Origin: CAZXWN01 sp964644695 [NCBI: uncultured bacterium]
GTDB taxonomy: Bacteria; UBP4; UBA4092
Length of the DNA stretch: 64,000 nt
Direction: 5' to 3'
NCBI GenBank assembly: GCA_964644695.1
Contig: CAZXWN010000008.1
Coordinates: 43,894-107,893 of the forward strand
The notes beneath the pieces are model-generated. The model was not told the origin of the DNA and did not search any database. It worked only from the letters and a program-made list of their open reading frames with translations. How positions within the stretch are numbered: position 1 is the stretch's first letter; every line of letters starts with the position of its first letter. Below, one piece after another: positions 25,259-37,077 of this stretch. The position numbers and the translations under genes are program-made.

Positions 25259-25858
25259 TTATTCGGATACGGCATGGAAAGGGTCATCTTCATTGTTTTT
25301 GTTCCAGCAATACTCAATCCCTTCCGCAATTTTCTCAGCCACAACCGGCCCTATCGTATCGCTGACAAAACCCAGGATCATATCTATTCCTGCAGAAACT
25401 CCAGAAGAGGTATAAAACGTCCCATCCTTTACCCATCGGGCTTTCCGGACCCAATGAACATTAGGGCCCTGTTCAGCCACCCAGTTAAAAGCCTTTTTAT
25501 TGGTAGTAGCCTTCAGATTATCCAGTAAGCCTGTTTTTGCCAACAGAGCACTCCCGGTACAAACGGTCAATACATATCGAGAAGCCAAGGCCTTTTCTCT
25601 GACCTGTTGAATCAGTTCCTGATTTTGCACATCTCGCCGCGTCCCAAATCCACCCGGTATCAGAAAAACTCCTTCACCAGGTACTTCTGACAAGGGTTTG
25701 GTATCCACCTTCAATCCAGGTTGGATTTCCACCAATCCCCCTTTTTCAGAGTAATAATTAATCGTGTAGAATTTCTCAAGAGACCCTATTACTTGGATAG
25801 GACCAAAGACATCCAGGGGAGCTGTCCCTTCAAACAGAAAAACACTAAACATTGTCAT
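25259..25858 (-). CDS. DJ-1/PfpI family protein (isonitrile hydratase-like)
   Basis: 199 residues. The DJ-1/PfpI alpha/beta fold is evident: FLFEGTAPLDVFGPIQV near the start, LIPGGFGTRRD, the nucleophile elbow VLTVCTGSALLAKTGLL with the active Cys, and FYTSSGVSAGIDMILGFV. The motif set (VCTGS, TTNKKAFNWV, SSGVSAGID) is that of the isonitrile hydratase-like and GATase-1-like AraC-effector branch, without a DNA-binding domain. No substrate is known here. It heads a two-gene unit with the radical SAM gene. GAGGG is 10 bases before the ATG; a second ATG lies two codons in. Confidence 0.82.
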   Translation of the reverse strand: MTMFSVFLFEGTAPLDVFGPIQVIGSLEKFYTINYYSEKGGLVEIQPGLKVDTKPLSEVPGEGVFLIPGGFGTRRDVQNQELIQQVREKALASRYVLTVCTGSALLAKTGLLDNLKATTNKKAFNWVAEQGPNVHWVRKARWVKDGTFYTSSGVSAGIDMILGFVSDTIGPVVAEKIAEGIEYCWNKNNEDDPFHAVSE

Positions 25859-25960
25859 ATTATGGGTCCCTCACTCAATCAAATTATTATAGTTAACATA
25901 ATATCAATACTTATGATAAGAAGAAAAGGTTTAGTACAACGGAGGTTAATTCTAAAAAGA

Positions 25961-27004
25961 TTAGAAGGACACTTTAGGTGTTAGCTTATTCATCCGAATT
26001 TTACACACAGCCAGTTTCTTTTGAATAGCTGAATTATCAGGATATATCTGAAGCGATTTTTGATAGGCCTTCATTGCCGCCGCCCATTCCTGTCTGGCGA
26101 ACAGGACATCCCCTAGTACTGAATGAGATTTGAAGTATTCAGGTTTTTTGTCCACACCTGTCTGCGCACTCTTCAGTGCATTGTCCAAATCCCCCAACTC
26201 CAGGAATCGTTCCGCCAACATGGTATGAATCCCCCGGAGATATCCTCCCGTCTGGGCAGAGGCTATCAACTCAGTACGGGCTAAACGGCGTCCAGGATAG
26301 GTGGGAATACATTGCGCAGTGATTCCCCTCATATAGTGATAAACAGCCAACAAACTGGAAAATTCCGGCAGGTGAGAATCGGCAGGAGCTGGATACAACT
26401 GATTAATGATCCCGACATAATCCGGTTCAGATTCACCGGGCTTCAAAAACCTGTAAACCAAACCTGAGGGTACCAGTCGAGTCCCATTCAAATCATGGGT
26501 ATCCCGTCGAGCCGTCGAATAAACAGGCTCTTTGGAATTCAGAAGCAACTGCCGTTCCAGTGCTTCACGGCTGCGGAAAAGCTGCTCCTGTGTGCCATAT
26601 GTAGAGGCCGCTCCCAGTCCCGGAAGAGACTGAAAAAAGGCTCCGTCAAAGTCATAAATTACAATTCCTTCGGGTATTTCTCCACGCTGTTTCAATACCC
26701 AGAGAGATAGGGTCGGAACATCTTCCAAAACAATCAGGATACAGGGACTTTTCAGGGACTTTAGGATTAGCCGGCCATTCGCCGCCAGACTTTCTTCCCA
26801 GCCAGGATATTGCTTGAACTGTGCCAGGGCAATGGATTGTTTTGAGAAAGAGTCTCCTGGTTGGAGAGTAAAAGAGGGGGGAGGTGTTTTCTGTTCACTG
26901 GCAGCATGGACAGACGTTGTCAGCGTCAGCCCTGCCATAAATATAAACAGGGAGCAAGCTCCGGAAATTATTAGTTTTCTGGTCTTGCTCCCTGATTTTT
27001 TCAT
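25961..27004 (-). CDS. Secreted TPR protein downstream of rpoC
   Basis: About 347 residues. Signal peptide (KLIISGACSLFIFMAGLTLTTSVHA). The first two-thirds is a novel region with a possible Rossmann-like strand order (SPCILIVLEDVPTLSLWVLK, then GIVIYDFDGAFF). The C-terminal part holds TPR repeats (RFLELGDLDNALKSAQTGVDKKPEYFKSHSVLGDVLFARQEWAAAMKAYQKSLQIYPDN). Start: ATG 27004 has GGTGAT 5 bases upstream, preferred to the in-frame GTG at 27013. Its gap to the rpoC stop is only about 42 bases, so it can be read through from the rpoBC transcript. Function unknown. Confidence 0.75.
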   Translation of the reverse strand: MKKSGSKTRKLIISGACSLFIFMAGLTLTTSVHAASEQKTPPPSFTLQPGDSFSKQSIALAQFKQYPGWEESLAANGRLILKSLKSPCILIVLEDVPTLSLWVLKQRGEIPEGIVIYDFDGAFFQSLPGLGAASTYGTQEQLFRSREALERQLLLNSKEPVYSTARRDTHDLNGTRLVPSGLVYRFLKPGESEPDYVGIINQLYPAPADSHLPEFSSLLAVYHYMRGITAQCIPTYPGRRLARTELIASAQTGGYLRGIHTMLAERFLELGDLDNALKSAQTGVDKKPEYFKSHSVLGDVLFARQEWAAAMKAYQKSLQIYPDNSAIQKKLAVCKIRMNKLTPKVSF

Positions 27005-27046
27005 TTTTATCACCGGTTATTTAGCGTTATCCCGGCAGCCGGCGTA

Positions 27047-30000
27047 CTAAATCTCGCCGTCAGTTCCGAAATCTTCTTCCGGAAGGTCTTCAATTTCCAC
27101 TTCTGTATCAACACCGAGGAGTGATTCCTCATCTGTGCTGATTCCACTGAGGGAAGACAGGGCTGCTCTCTGTCGTTCTTCCTGTAAAGTTAACAGGAAG
27201 TCTAACATCCGTTTCTGTTTGGGCGAATTTTCCAAACCGGTACCAGCCGGGATTAGTCGTCCCATAATAACATTCTCTTTCAGTCCCCGCAAGTAATCTG
27301 TCTTCGCCTGAACAGAGGCTTCAGTCAGAACACGGGTTGTTTCCTGGAAGGATGCCGCAGAAATGAAGGATTCTGTTTCCAGTGAGGCCTTGGTGATACC
27401 CAGTAATTTGGCATCAGCCTGAGCCAGCTGGCCGCCTTCGCGAGCTACCCGATCATTTTCTTCATCAAAGGTAAATCGGTCAACTTGCTGGTCGAACAGG
27501 AAGTTTGTATCACCGATCTCACGGACAACAACTTTACGCAACATCTGACGAATAATGGTTTCAATGTGCTTATCGTTGATGCCTACACCCTGTAACCGGT
27601 ACACTTCCTGAATTTCGTTCAACATGAACTGCTGAACTTCTTTCTGACCTTTGATTCGGAGAACATCATGCGGATCAACCACACCATCGGTCATCTGTTC
27701 ACCGGCTTTTACCTGGTCACCATTATTGATGTTTAAGTGACGGTGTAAAGGAATATCATACTGGCGTTCTTCACCGTAATCAGTCCGGATCACAACACGC
27801 CGGTAACCACGATGGATTTCACCAACTTCAATCACACCATCCACTTCAGCAATTGTGGCTTTTTCCTTGGGTTTACGAGCTTCAAACAACTCGGCAACAC
27901 GGGGAAGACCACCGGTGATGTCCTTGGAAATGGTTTTTTCTTTCGGAATCAGAGCAATGGTATCGCCGGCAAAGATGGGTTTACCATCCTGAATATCCTG
28001 AGCAATACGGCAACCACTGGGCAGTGAATAGGAATTGATAAGTTTATTTTTATCATTGAGGATTTCAATGGACGGATGTTTTGGAGCCGCTTTGACTTCA
28101 CGCTGTTCTGTAATACTGCGAACAACATTACCAGTGACTTCATCAACATCCCGTTTCAAGGTTACGCCATCGAGAATATCACGGAAGCGAACGATTCCGC
28201 TTTCTTCCGCAATAATCAATGTGTTGTGCGGATCCCACTGGGCAATTCGGTCATTCACTTTTACTGAAGAACCGTCTTCGGCAAAGAGGATTGCACCTTT
28301 GACGATGTTCGGGAACCGCTGAATAACACGACCTGGCTTAGTCGGATCAATTTCATCGGGCTCATGAATTGCGACGGAACCGCCACGATTCAAGACTACT
28401 TTTTTACCATTTTTATTAATAACGCTCTTCACATCAGTGTACTGAAGGATACCGTCTTTGGTTGCCTGGTACCAACCTTCAGAAACTAAGGACGCCGCAC
28501 CACCGATATGGAAGGTACGAAGGGTAAGCTGAGTACCCGGTTCACCGATGGACTGGGCAGCCATAGTTCCAACGGCTTCACCAATTTCCACCATCTTACC
28601 GGTTGAAAGGTCAGCTCCGTAACACCGTGCACACACACCCCGCCGAGTTTCGCAGGTCAACACAGAACGGATTCGAACTTCTTCAATACCCGCATCTTCA
28701 ATAACTTTGGCTGTTTTTTCATCAACCAATTCATTGGCAGCCACGATGATTTCACCGGTCCGGGGGTGCATAACGTCATCCAGAACAACTCGGCCGTGAA
28801 CACGGTCAGACAAAGCTTCCAGGATACGTTCACCTTTGGGGGTAATTTCTTTAATGGCACGGATATCAATACCTTTGATGGTACCGCAGTCTTGTTCGGT
28901 AATAATAACATCCTGCGCCACATCAACCAGACGACGAGTCAAATACCCTGCGTCAGCGGTCTTTAGTGCTGTATCTGCTAACCCCTTACGGGCACCGTGG
29001 GTCGAAATGAAGTATTCCAACACGGTGAGACCTTCACGGAAGTTGGATGAAATCGGGTTTTCAATAATTTCACCAATACCACCGGTAAGTCGTTTAACAG
29101 GTTTGGCCATCAAACCTCTCATACCAGCCAGCTGTTTAATCTGTTGCTGACTACCACGAGCACCTGAATCGGCCATAATATAAATGGGGTTAAACCCATT
29201 TTGGTCTTTTTCTAATCCAGTCATCATTTCAGCCGCAACCACATCAGAAGTTCGGTTCCAGACATCAATAACTTTCTGGTATCTTTCAGAGTTGGTGATA
29301 ACACCACGGTTGTGGTCAGAAGAAATCTTGGAGACTTCCTCATTTGACTGGTTTAAGATTTCTTGTTTCTTTTTAGGAATAACTAAATCGTCAATCTTAA
29401 CGGAGATACCCGCCATTGTTGCAAACCGGAACCCTGTGGATTTCAAAGTATCCAACAGGATAACAGTCTGATCATTACCATGTTTCTTATGGTAATCAGC
29501 CACCAAACCAAATAGTGCTTTTTTGGTCATAGTTTCATTAGCATACGGGCTGGACTTTTTATCAAGGAAGTTCAGATTTTCGGGCAATTCCATATCAAAT
29601 AAGACACGGCCGACAGTGGTTACTACCCACTCCTGGGAACCATCAGCCCGCTTATCACGGACCAATACCCAGTCGTGGAGTTTCACAATGTGGTGATCCC
29701 ATGCCATATTTACTTCTTCACGATTACCAAACCGTTTGAGAGAGTTTTTATCCACATCAGAAGATTTGAGGATAGGTTTGGTCAGATAATAACAGCCAAG
29801 TACGGCGTCCTGGGTCGGGCCAGCCACCGGTTTACCGGAGGAAGGCTGCAGGATGTTCTTGGAAGAAAGCATGATGTTCTCAGCTTCCCATACAGCAGGG
29901 GGAGACAGAGGAACGTGGACTGCCATCTGGTCACCGTCAAAGTCGGCGTTGTAGGCGGTACAAACCATCGGGTGAAGACGTATGGCTTTACCTTCAACAA

Positions 30001-31447
30001 GAACGGGATAGAAGGCCTGGATACCCAGACGGTGAAGAGTCGGAGCTCGGTTCAGCATGACCGGATGGTTCTTGGTCACTTCATCGAGCACATCAAACAC
30101 TTCCTTATCCTCACGGTCAATCATGCGTTTTGCAGATCGGATGGAATTGGCGTAACCGCGCTGTTCCAACTTCCGGATAATGAAGGGTTCAAACAATTCC
30201 AACGCCATCTTCTTGGGCAAACCACACTGATAGAACTTCAGTTCGGGACCCACGACGATAACGGAACGGCCGGAATAGTCAACGCGTTTACCTAACAGGT
30301 TCTGACGGAACCGACCCTGTTTCCCTTTCAACATATCAGAAAGAGACTTCAGGGGAATATTATTTTGCCCACGGATTGGTTTGCCGCGGCGACCGTTATC
30401 AAACAGGGCATCCACAGCTTCCTGGAGCATTCGCTTTTCATTTCGGATAATAACTTCCGGAGCGTTGATGTCCATCAATTTCCGGAGACGATTATTACGA
30501 TTAATAACCCGGCGGTACAGATCATTCAAGTCTGATGAAGCAAACCGGCCACCATCCAGTGGAACCAGAGGACGTAAATCGGGTGGTAATACCGGAATAA
30601 CATCCATAATCATCCATTCCGGACGATTAGTAGAATCACGGAAAGACTCTACAACCTTCAGACGTTTAATAATCCGTTTCCGCTTTTGAATGGAACTGGT
30701 TTCACGCATCTCTTTGTGAAGCTGATCAGCCAAAGAAACACAGTCAATTCGACCCAAGAGTTCTTTGATGGCTTCGGCACCCATTTTAGCTTCGAACCGA
30801 TCACCATATTCGCTCTTGAGGTTATAGTATCGTTCTTCAGTTAATAATTCCCGTTCCTGAATCCCAGTAACATCACCAGGATTAGTCACAATAAATTCCT
30901 GGAAATACAGGACACGTGACAGAGCGGCCATTGTCAGGTCTAACAGGTTACCGATACGGCTGGGCGTTCCTTTGAAGAACCAGATGTGACAGACCGGAGC
31001 CGCCAGTTTAATATAACCCAACCGGCTACGGCGGACTGAAGCTTTAGTTACTTCAACACCGCATCGGTCACAAACCACGTTTTTATACTTAATACGCTTA
31101 AATTTACCGCAGGAGCACTCGTAATCTTTGACCGGACCAAAAATCCGTTCACAGAATAGACCGTCCCGTTCAGGCTTGAAGGTTCGGTAGTTAATCGTCT
31201 CCGGCTTTTTTACTTCGCCGATAGAGGGATAATCTAATACGCCTTCTTTAACCCGATCATGAAGAGGATTGGGTCGTTCAACCTGTTTATATTGTCTTCG
31301 TACCCAGTCCAGAATCTGATCCGGAGCAGCAATGCTGACCCGCAACGCTTCAATCTGGTTGATGTTCAGGGCACCAGAGAAATCATGGAATGATCCTTTG
31401 GTACCACTTAGTGCTTCGAAATCTATATTGGGAGTGTTCGTCGCCAT
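27047..31447 (-). CDS. rpoC: DNA-directed RNA polymerase subunit beta'
   Basis: 1466 residues, a full-length beta' subunit. The N-terminal zinc site CSCGKF...CDRCG is at residues 111-129, the catalytic NADFDGDQ loop at 500-507 binds the active-site Mg, and the second zinc site [11 protein letters not shown] follows around residue 935. The lid, bridge and trigger regions have normal spacing. A GAGGAG precedes the ATG. It follows rpoB by 60 bases and forms the rpoBC operon. The usual downstream rpsL-rpsG-fusA genes are not there; a TPR protein gene follows instead. Confidence 0.98.
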   Translation of the reverse strand: MATNTPNIDFEALSGTKGSFHDFSGALNINQIEALRVSIAAPDQILDWVRRQYKQVERPNPLHDRVKEGVLDYPSIGEVKKPETINYRTFKPERDGLFCERIFGPVKDYECSCGKFKRIKYKNVVCDRCGVEVTKASVRRSRLGYIKLAAPVCHIWFFKGTPSRIGNLLDLTMAALSRVLYFQEFIVTNPGDVTGIQERELLTEERYYNLKSEYGDRFEAKMGAEAIKELLGRIDCVSLADQLHKEMRETSSIQKRKRIIKRLKVVESFRDSTNRPEWMIMDVIPVLPPDLRPLVPLDGGRFASSDLNDLYRRVINRNNRLRKLMDINAPEVIIRNEKRMLQEAVDALFDNGRRGKPIRGQNNIPLKSLSDMLKGKQGRFRQNLLGKRVDYSGRSVIVVGPELKFYQCGLPKKMALELFEPFIIRKLEQRGYANSIRSAKRMIDREDKEVFDVLDEVTKNHPVMLNRAPTLHRLGIQAFYPVLVEGKAIRLHPMVCTAYNADFDGDQMAVHVPLSPPAVWEAENIMLSSKNILQPSSGKPVAGPTQDAVLGCYYLTKPILKSSDVDKNSLKRFGNREEVNMAWDHHIVKLHDWVLVRDKRADGSQEWVVTTVGRVLFDMELPENLNFLDKKSSPYANETMTKKALFGLVADYHKKHGNDQTVILLDTLKSTGFRFATMAGISVKIDDLVIPKKKQEILNQSNEEVSKISSDHNRGVITNSERYQKVIDVWNRTSDVVAAEMMTGLEKDQNGFNPIYIMADSGARGSQQQIKQLAGMRGLMAKPVKRLTGGIGEIIENPISSNFREGLTVLEYFISTHGARKGLADTALKTADAGYLTRRLVDVAQDVIITEQDCGTIKGIDIRAIKEITPKGERILEALSDRVHGRVVLDDVMHPRTGEIIVAANELVDEKTAKVIEDAGIEEVRIRSVLTCETRRGVCARCYGADLSTGKMVEIGEAVGTMAAQSIGEPGTQLTLRTFHIGGAASLVSEGWYQATKDGILQYTDVKSVINKNGKKVVLNRGGSVAIHEPDEIDPTKPGRVIQRFPNIVKGAILFAEDGSSVKVNDRIAQWDPHNTLIIAEESGIVRFRDILDGVTLKRDVDEVTGNVVRSITEQREVKAAPKHPSIEILNDKNKLINSYSLPSGCRIAQDIQDGKPIFAGDTIALIPKEKTISKDITGGLPRVAELFEARKPKEKATIAEVDGVIEVGEIHRGYRRVVIRTDYGEERQYDIPLHRHLNINNGDQVKAGEQMTDGVVDPHDVLRIKGQKEVQQFMLNEIQEVYRLQGVGINDKHIETIIRQMLRKVVVREIGDTNFLFDQQVDRFTFDEENDRVAREGGQLAQADAKLLGITKASLETESFISAASFQETTRVLTEASVQAKTDYLRGLKENVIMGRLIPAGTGLENSPKQKRMLDFLLTLQEERQRAALSSLSGISTDEESLLGVDTEVEIEDLPEEDFGTDGEI

Positions 31448-31507
31448 GGGCTCTCCTCGTTATCTTTTATACTGCGTTTAATCACTCTTTGTTGGTCGTT
31501 TATCCGA

Positions 31508-34500
31508 TTAATCCTGCGGGATGTCATCCAAGGGCACTGATTCAGTAACCGCAGGGACTTCCTCACCGTTTTCCAGTTCTGGCAAGTTCTTGGAGAGAAT
31601 CTCCATGTTCAAGCCAAGAGACTGTAATTCCTTCACTAATACATTGAAGGACTCAGGGATACCCGGAGTAAACTTATCTTCATTCTTCACGATGCCTTCG
31701 TAGATGGCAGTACGGCCGGCCACATCGTCTGATTTGACCGTCAGTAATTCCTGCAGAATGTGTGCCGCACCATAAGCTTCCAGTGCCCACACTTCCATTT
31801 CACCGAATCTCTGACCACCGAACTGCGCCTTACCACCGAGAGGCTGTTGTGTAACCAATGAGTATGGCCCGATGGCACGAGCGTGAATTTTGTCGTCAAC
31901 CATGTGAGCCAGTTTCAGCATATACATGATACCGACAGTCACTTCACGTTCAAAAGCTTCACCGGTACGTCCATCATAGACTTTAATGGCACCTGATTCC
32001 GGGAGACCCGCTTCGCGGAGTTTATCCTTGATATCAGACTCTTCAGCTCCGGCAAACACCGGGGTTGCAACAGTAATACCAAGCTTGCTGGCTGCCCAGC
32101 CAAGGTGACATTCCATAATCTGTCCGATGTTCATACGAGACGGAACACCCATCGGGTTCAGAACGATATCTACGGGAGTACCATCTGCCAGGAAGGGCAT
32201 GTCATTTTCCGGGAGAACCCGAGAGATAACACCCTTATTACCGTGACGGCCTGCGAGCTTATCACCGACAGACAGTTTACGTTTCTGGGCGACATACACT
32301 TTCACCATCTTCTTGACGCCCGGGGGTAATTCATCTCCGTGCTTGATGTGTTCCAGTTCTTTGCCGCGTTCAATCTCAATACGCTCGAGTTTTTCTTCTT
32401 CGTATCGGAAGTTGATGTCGAGAGCATTCATGACATCTTTATTGGAACAGGATAAGGATTCACTCTTCCAGTTCTTATGGAATAAATCCACAACATCCTG
32501 TTTTACCGGATCACCAGCCTTCCAGAGAGTTTTCTGGGTATTGCTGGAAATAATATCGGCTTTACCCTTGGCATTGAGCAGGGTTTCGATTCGAGCTTTA
32601 GTTTCGGCCCGAAGCTGCCGTTTTAAATCATCATATTTCTTGTTGGCTTCATCCAAGAGTTTGTTTTCAGAGGCCTTTTCTCCCGGCTGGGTATAATCTT
32701 TCCGAGTGAAAGTACGAGTGCTGATAACAATACCTGTGACTCCCGGAGGAACTCTCAAGGAACTGTCGAGAGTTTCAGAAGCCTTTTCACCGAAGATAGC
32801 GCGCAATAACTTTTCTTCACTGGAAAGTTCGGTTTCACCTTTCGGTGTAACTTTACCAACCAAGATATCATTCGGCCGAACTTCAGCACCGGGGCAAATA
32901 ACACCCTGTTCATCCAAATTACGGAGGGCTTCTTCACCTACATTGGGGATATCCCGGGTAATTTCTTCCGGGCCCAGCTTCGTTTCACGGGCTTCAGTCT
33001 CAAATTCCTCAATGTGGACAGAAGTCATTAAGTCTTCACGAACCACACGTTCAGAAATCAGGATAGCATCTTCAAAGTTATAACCACCCCATGGCATGAT
33101 GGCGGCCAGCAAGTTACGACCTAATGCCAGTTCACCCATGTTGGTTGCCGGACCATCTGCTAACACATCGCCTTTTTTCACAGACTGGCCAGGGACAACG
33201 ACCGGTTTCTGGTTAAGGCAAGTATCCTGGTTAGAGCGTAAGAATTTCCGTAAGGAGTATTCCCGTTCTTTACCCGGTAACCAGGGGGAAGAATCGGCTT
33301 CGGTTTCACGGATAACAATCCGGTCACCGGAAACATGGAGAACCACACCAGCATTTTCAGCCAACACGGTCATTCCAGAGTCCTGAGCGGCACGTTTTTC
33401 CATACCAGTACCAACAAATGGGGCCTGAGTACGAATCAGAGGAACAGCCTGCCGTTGCATGTTAGAACCCATGAGTGCACGGTTGGCGTCATCGTGTTCA
33501 AGGAACGGAATCAGTGAAGCGGATACGGAAACCAACTGTTTCGGGCTGACATCCATATACTCGACTTCCTCTGGAACCAACCTAATGTAATCATCAAAGT
33601 CTCGAACCAGGATTGACTGAGACTGGAGTTTTCCGGTCTTTGGATCAATAGGTTCATTTGCCTGACAGATAGAAAATTCGTCTTCGGCATCGGCTGACAG
33701 ATATTCAATCACCGGGCTGCCATCTTTATTTCTGGCAACTTTACCGTTTTCGATTTTTACATAAGGACTTTCAATAAAACCGAAATCATTAATACGAGCA
33801 TAGCTGGCCAGGGAGTTAATCAACCCGATGTTTGGACCTTCTGGGGTTTCAATCGGACAAATCCGGCCATAATGCGTATAGTGTACGTCACGGACTTCAA
33901 ATCCGGCGCGGTCACGATTCAAACCACCCGGCCCAAGGGCAGATAACCGCCGCTTGTGAGTAAGTTCCGATAACGGGTTAGTCTGGTCCATAAACTGAGA
34001 CAATTGAGACCGGCCAAAGAAATCTTTAATCCCATTGATTAATGGGCGGTGATTAATCAGGCTGGCCGGCATGACATTGTCAATGTCCAACAGACCCATA
34101 CGTTCTTTCATACTGCGCTCCATGGAAGCCAGACCAATACGAACCTGGTTTTCCAGGAGTTCACCGACAGACCGGACACGCCGGTTGCCAAGGTGGTCAA
34201 TATCATCGACAGAACCCTGATTGCGGGGGATTCCAGTCAGGTATTTCAAAATATCAATAATGTCATCAAGTTCCAAAAGCTGGGCTTCTGTTACATTTTT
34301 ATTTTTGCCCATCTTCTGATTCAGGCGATAACGACCCACTTTGCCTAAATGATAGCGTTTTGGATTCTTGAAAAGGCTTTCCAGGAGGCTTTCGCCGGCT
34401 TTGGGGCTGGCGGGGTTCCCGGGACGAATCTTCCGGTAAAATTCAACCAATGCATCATCTTTACTGCGGAATTTATCGTCATTTAAGGTCTTCAATAAGG

Positions 34501-35602
34501 TTTCTGTATCTCGACGAGGATCAAAAACAAGAACAGAAACTTCTTCAATATTTAATTCACGAATCCGGCGATACAGGGATGAATCAACCCGTTTTTTGGA
34601 TTCGGCAATAACTTCACCTGTTTCAATATCAACCAAGTCTTCAGCCAAAATGCGGCCAAGGATGGGGTGTCCACCCTTTACGTCGGTAATTTTAACGTGG
34701 GAGATATTATAGGACCGGAGTTGAACAATCACCCGGCCGGTAATTCGATCACCCGCGGATACCAGGGGTTCAGCCCGAACTCCTGCAGGGTCGAAGATAT
34801 CTTCATGAATCGTGTAATCCCCGATGTAGCTTTGTAAATCCATCAAGGGGATTTCTTTAGACGGTTTTTCACGACCAGAAACTTTTACCCGTTCAACATC
34901 AAAGAATAATTTGAGGATGTCTTCATCGGTTTCACAGCCGAAACATCTTAACAGGGTAGAAGCGTGGAATTTACGACGACGGTCAATACTCACATATAAC
35001 CGATCGTTGTTGTCGATTTCAAATTCCAACCAGGCACCGCGGGTAGGAATTACCCGGGCATAATACAAAGGCCGACCGGAGGAATGACGTTCTTCCGAGA
35101 AAGTGACACCAGGAGACCGGTGTAACTGAGAAACAACGACACGCTCTGCGCCATTAATAATAAAGGTGCCGCGGGGAGTCATTAACGGCAATTCGCCGAT
35201 ATAGACTTCCTGCTCCTTGATTTCTTTGATACTTTTATTACCCGTGATTAAATCCGATTCTTTGATAATGAGTCGGAACATCACTTTGAGTGGGGCAGAA
35301 TAAGATATGCCCCGTTCTACGCACTCTTCTTCCGAATACTTGGGTTGGCCCAGATCATACTGGACAAAATCAAGTGTCGAAGAATCACCGCTTGCAGCAG
35401 TGGTCGTGATGGGGAATGTGGCCCGCAGGGCTCCCTGCAGACCGATTTCTTTACGATGGTTTGGCGTTACACGCAACTGCAGAAAATCTTCATAACTCTT
35501 CTGCTGCGTCTCAATCAGATTCGGGACTTCAATACTGTCCTTCAACTTGCCAAAATCCAAGCGTGTCTTCGGGGCTTTTGCTCCCGCAGAAGTGCTGGTC
35601 AT
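31508..35602 (-). CDS. rpoB: DNA-directed RNA polymerase subunit beta
   Basis: 1364 residues. Beta-subunit landmarks: [44 protein letters not shown] (rifampicin-binding region), [48 protein letters not shown] and the [25 protein letters not shown] end. ATG 35602 is chosen: GGAGG lies 11 bases before it, whereas the in-frame ATG at 35620 overlaps that SD and has none itself. A consensus promoter stands at 35659-35688. It is not preceded by rplK, rplA, rplJ or rplL, an unusual setting. Confidence 0.98.
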   Translation of the reverse strand: MTSTSAGAKAPKTRLDFGKLKDSIEVPNLIETQQKSYEDFLQLRVTPNHRKEIGLQGALRATFPITTTAASGDSSTLDFVQYDLGQPKYSEEECVERGISYSAPLKVMFRLIIKESDLITGNKSIKEIKEQEVYIGELPLMTPRGTFIINGAERVVVSQLHRSPGVTFSEERHSSGRPLYYARVIPTRGAWLEFEIDNNDRLYVSIDRRRKFHASTLLRCFGCETDEDILKLFFDVERVKVSGREKPSKEIPLMDLQSYIGDYTIHEDIFDPAGVRAEPLVSAGDRITGRVIVQLRSYNISHVKITDVKGGHPILGRILAEDLVDIETGEVIAESKKRVDSSLYRRIRELNIEEVSVLVFDPRRDTETLLKTLNDDKFRSKDDALVEFYRKIRPGNPASPKAGESLLESLFKNPKRYHLGKVGRYRLNQKMGKNKNVTEAQLLELDDIIDILKYLTGIPRNQGSVDDIDHLGNRRVRSVGELLENQVRIGLASMERSMKERMGLLDIDNVMPASLINHRPLINGIKDFFGRSQLSQFMDQTNPLSELTHKRRLSALGPGGLNRDRAGFEVRDVHYTHYGRICPIETPEGPNIGLINSLASYARINDFGFIESPYVKIENGKVARNKDGSPVIEYLSADAEDEFSICQANEPIDPKTGKLQSQSILVRDFDDYIRLVPEEVEYMDVSPKQLVSVSASLIPFLEHDDANRALMGSNMQRQAVPLIRTQAPFVGTGMEKRAAQDSGMTVLAENAGVVLHVSGDRIVIRETEADSSPWLPGKEREYSLRKFLRSNQDTCLNQKPVVVPGQSVKKGDVLADGPATNMGELALGRNLLAAIMPWGGYNFEDAILISERVVREDLMTSVHIEEFETEARETKLGPEEITRDIPNVGEEALRNLDEQGVICPGAEVRPNDILVGKVTPKGETELSSEEKLLRAIFGEKASETLDSSLRVPPGVTGIVISTRTFTRKDYTQPGEKASENKLLDEANKKYDDLKRQLRAETKARIETLLNAKGKADIISSNTQKTLWKAGDPVKQDVVDLFHKNWKSESLSCSNKDVMNALDINFRYEEEKLERIEIERGKELEHIKHGDELPPGVKKMVKVYVAQKRKLSVGDKLAGRHGNKGVISRVLPENDMPFLADGTPVDIVLNPMGVPSRMNIGQIMECHLGWAASKLGITVATPVFAGAEESDIKDKLREAGLPESGAIKVYDGRTGEAFEREVTVGIMYMLKLAHMVDDKIHARAIGPYSLVTQQPLGGKAQFGGQRFGEMEVWALEAYGAAHILQELLTVKSDDVAGRTAIYEGIVKNEDKFTPGIPESFNVLVKELQSLGLNMEILSKNLPELENGEEVPAVTESVPLDDIPQD

Positions 35603-35658
35603 GGGTGGGATAACCTCCATATGTCATTATGTGGAGACATTTTTAGAGACAAAGTATT

Positions 35659-35688
35659 ATTATAGAGAAAAATATACCGTTCTGTCAA
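35659..35688 (-). promoter_or_regulatory. Consensus sigma70-type promoter of rpoB
   Basis: On the minus strand, perfect TTGACA (35683-35688) and perfect TATAAT (35659-35664) are separated by 18 bases. Transcription would start near 35650 and give a leader of about 50 bases before the rpoB ATG at 35602. Confidence 0.85.
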
Positions 35689-35699
35689 CATCGAGTGTC

Positions 35700-36003
35700 G
35701 CAGTTCTGATAATGCCATTTATTTTTTCCAGTTTTGGAAACGGGTCTTATCTTCGTTTCCATCCGGTTAACCCGGATGATTACCGTCGGCCGCCAAGTTC
35801 AGGTGGGAAGCGGCTGATGACAATTCTGGTCGAACCCGGGGGTGGCTCCCCCGTCTCGGTTCTATCCAAAATTCTACCTAAACTCTTTACTAATTGGAAT
35901 ACTTATTTTTTTTTATTTTCATGCTTATATATGTCCTGCCAATATGACACACCCCCGAAGCAAGCAATCAAAAATTTCATAACCTATTGATAATAGGCAA
36001 CAA
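35700..36003. other. Intergenic between rpoB promoter and opp terminator
   Basis: No gene is evident. The middle (35740-35880) is GC-richer than its flanks, with a near-palindrome around 35759-35777 (CATCCGG..CCCGGATG) and a 6-bp GC stem at 35837-35853 (CGGGGG / CCCCCG, 5-base loop). A GGAAACGA word on the minus strand recalls the dispersed repeat, but the rest does not align. It may be a decayed element. Confidence 0.35.
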
Positions 36004-36037
36004 AAAACCGCTGGCTCTTCAGGAAGTCAGCGGTTTT
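36004..36037 (-). terminator. Terminator of the opp operon
   Basis: A 10-bp stem AAAACCGCTG / CAGCGGTTTT (36004-36013 with 36028-36037) runs into T residues on the minus strand. It lies 20 bases after the oppF-like stop at 36057. Confidence 0.85.
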
Positions 36038-36056
36038 AGTTAATTCAAGAGGTTCG

Positions 36057-37070
36057 TTAAACGATGGGACCCGACTGGGGATTGAAACAGGACACCCAAT
36101 GGCCGGGCCGTATTTCTTCCAGATGGGGTTCATCCCGGTTACATTTCCCTTCCAGCCACATGGGGCAGCGGGGGTGGAATTTACACCCCGGGGGAAGTTC
36201 CATCAAACTGGGAATATCGAGGCTTCTGAGTTGAACAGGCTTCTTAGACCGGGTTTTCATTGGGTCAGCTTCCGGTAAGGCCTGCAACAGGATCCGGGTA
36301 TAGGGATGTGCCGAATTATTAATAATATCGAGTGTCGGTCCAATTTCCACTAATCGACCCAGATACATGACAGCAATTCGGCCATGGTTCTTTCCGAAAT
36401 ATTTGGCAATAGCCAAATCGTGAGTAATAAACAGGAACGTAACACCCATATCATCTTTGAGTTTCAGTAACAGGTCCACTACGGACAATCGGATAGAGAT
36501 ATCCAGCATGGATACCGCTTCGTCAGCCACAATAAACCGAGGATTCATGGTCAGGGTTCGTGCGATAGATACCCGCTGGCGCTGTCCTCCCGATAACTGG
36601 TGGGGATATTTGTTAATAAAATCACCGGGGGGGGATAATTCAACCCGCTTCAGGAGTTCTTCGACTTTGGCTTCGGCATCTTTGCGACCCTTTGCCAATC
36701 CATGTCGGAGTAATGGGGCGGAAATAATGTCATATATCCGCTGAGTTGGATTAAGGGAAGTGTATGGGTCCTGATGGATCATCTGGACTTTCTTCCGGAA
36801 AACGGGCCAAGTTGTACGGTTTTCCAGGTCCACGTTCTTACCATCATAATTCAAATCACCCGAAGTCCGGGGAAGGAGTCCGGCAACTATCTTACCCACT
36901 GTGGTCTTACCGCATCCAGATTCGCCGACAACAGAGAGAATATCTCCGGCTTCCATCGAAAAAGTAATATTATCCAGGACCCGGACCGTCTTTGCTTTTC
37001 CAAACATGGACTGACGGACTTTAAATTCTTTAACTATATTTTTGAGTTCCAAAACGGGTGTATTGGCCAT
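36057..37070 (-). CDS. Oligopeptide ABC transporter ATPase (OppF-like)
   Basis: 337 residues. Walker A GESGCGKT, Q-loop MIHQDPYTSLNP, signature LSGGQRQRV, Walker B FIVADEAVSMLD, and H-loop LFITHDL mark a complete ABC ATPase. The C-terminal oligo_HPY extension contains PPGCKFHPRC...GKC...SCF, four spaced Cys; a similar cluster in some Dpp/Opp ATPases has been reported to hold an Fe-S cluster. Works with OppD to power peptide uptake. Seven bases separate it from the oppD-like stop; AAGGAG is 11 bases before the ATG. Last gene of the operon. Confidence 0.93.
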   Translation of the reverse strand: MANTPVLELKNIVKEFKVRQSMFGKAKTVRVLDNITFSMEAGDILSVVGESGCGKTTVGKIVAGLLPRTSGDLNYDGKNVDLENRTTWPVFRKKVQMIHQDPYTSLNPTQRIYDIISAPLLRHGLAKGRKDAEAKVEELLKRVELSPPGDFINKYPHQLSGGQRQRVSIARTLTMNPRFIVADEAVSMLDISIRLSVVDLLLKLKDDMGVTFLFITHDLAIAKYFGKNHGRIAVMYLGRLVEIGPTLDIINNSAHPYTRILLQALPEADPMKTRSKKPVQLRSLDIPSLMELPPGCKFHPRCPMWLEGKCNRDEPHLEEIRPGHWVSCFNPQSGPIV

Positions 37071-37077
37071 TTAGGTC

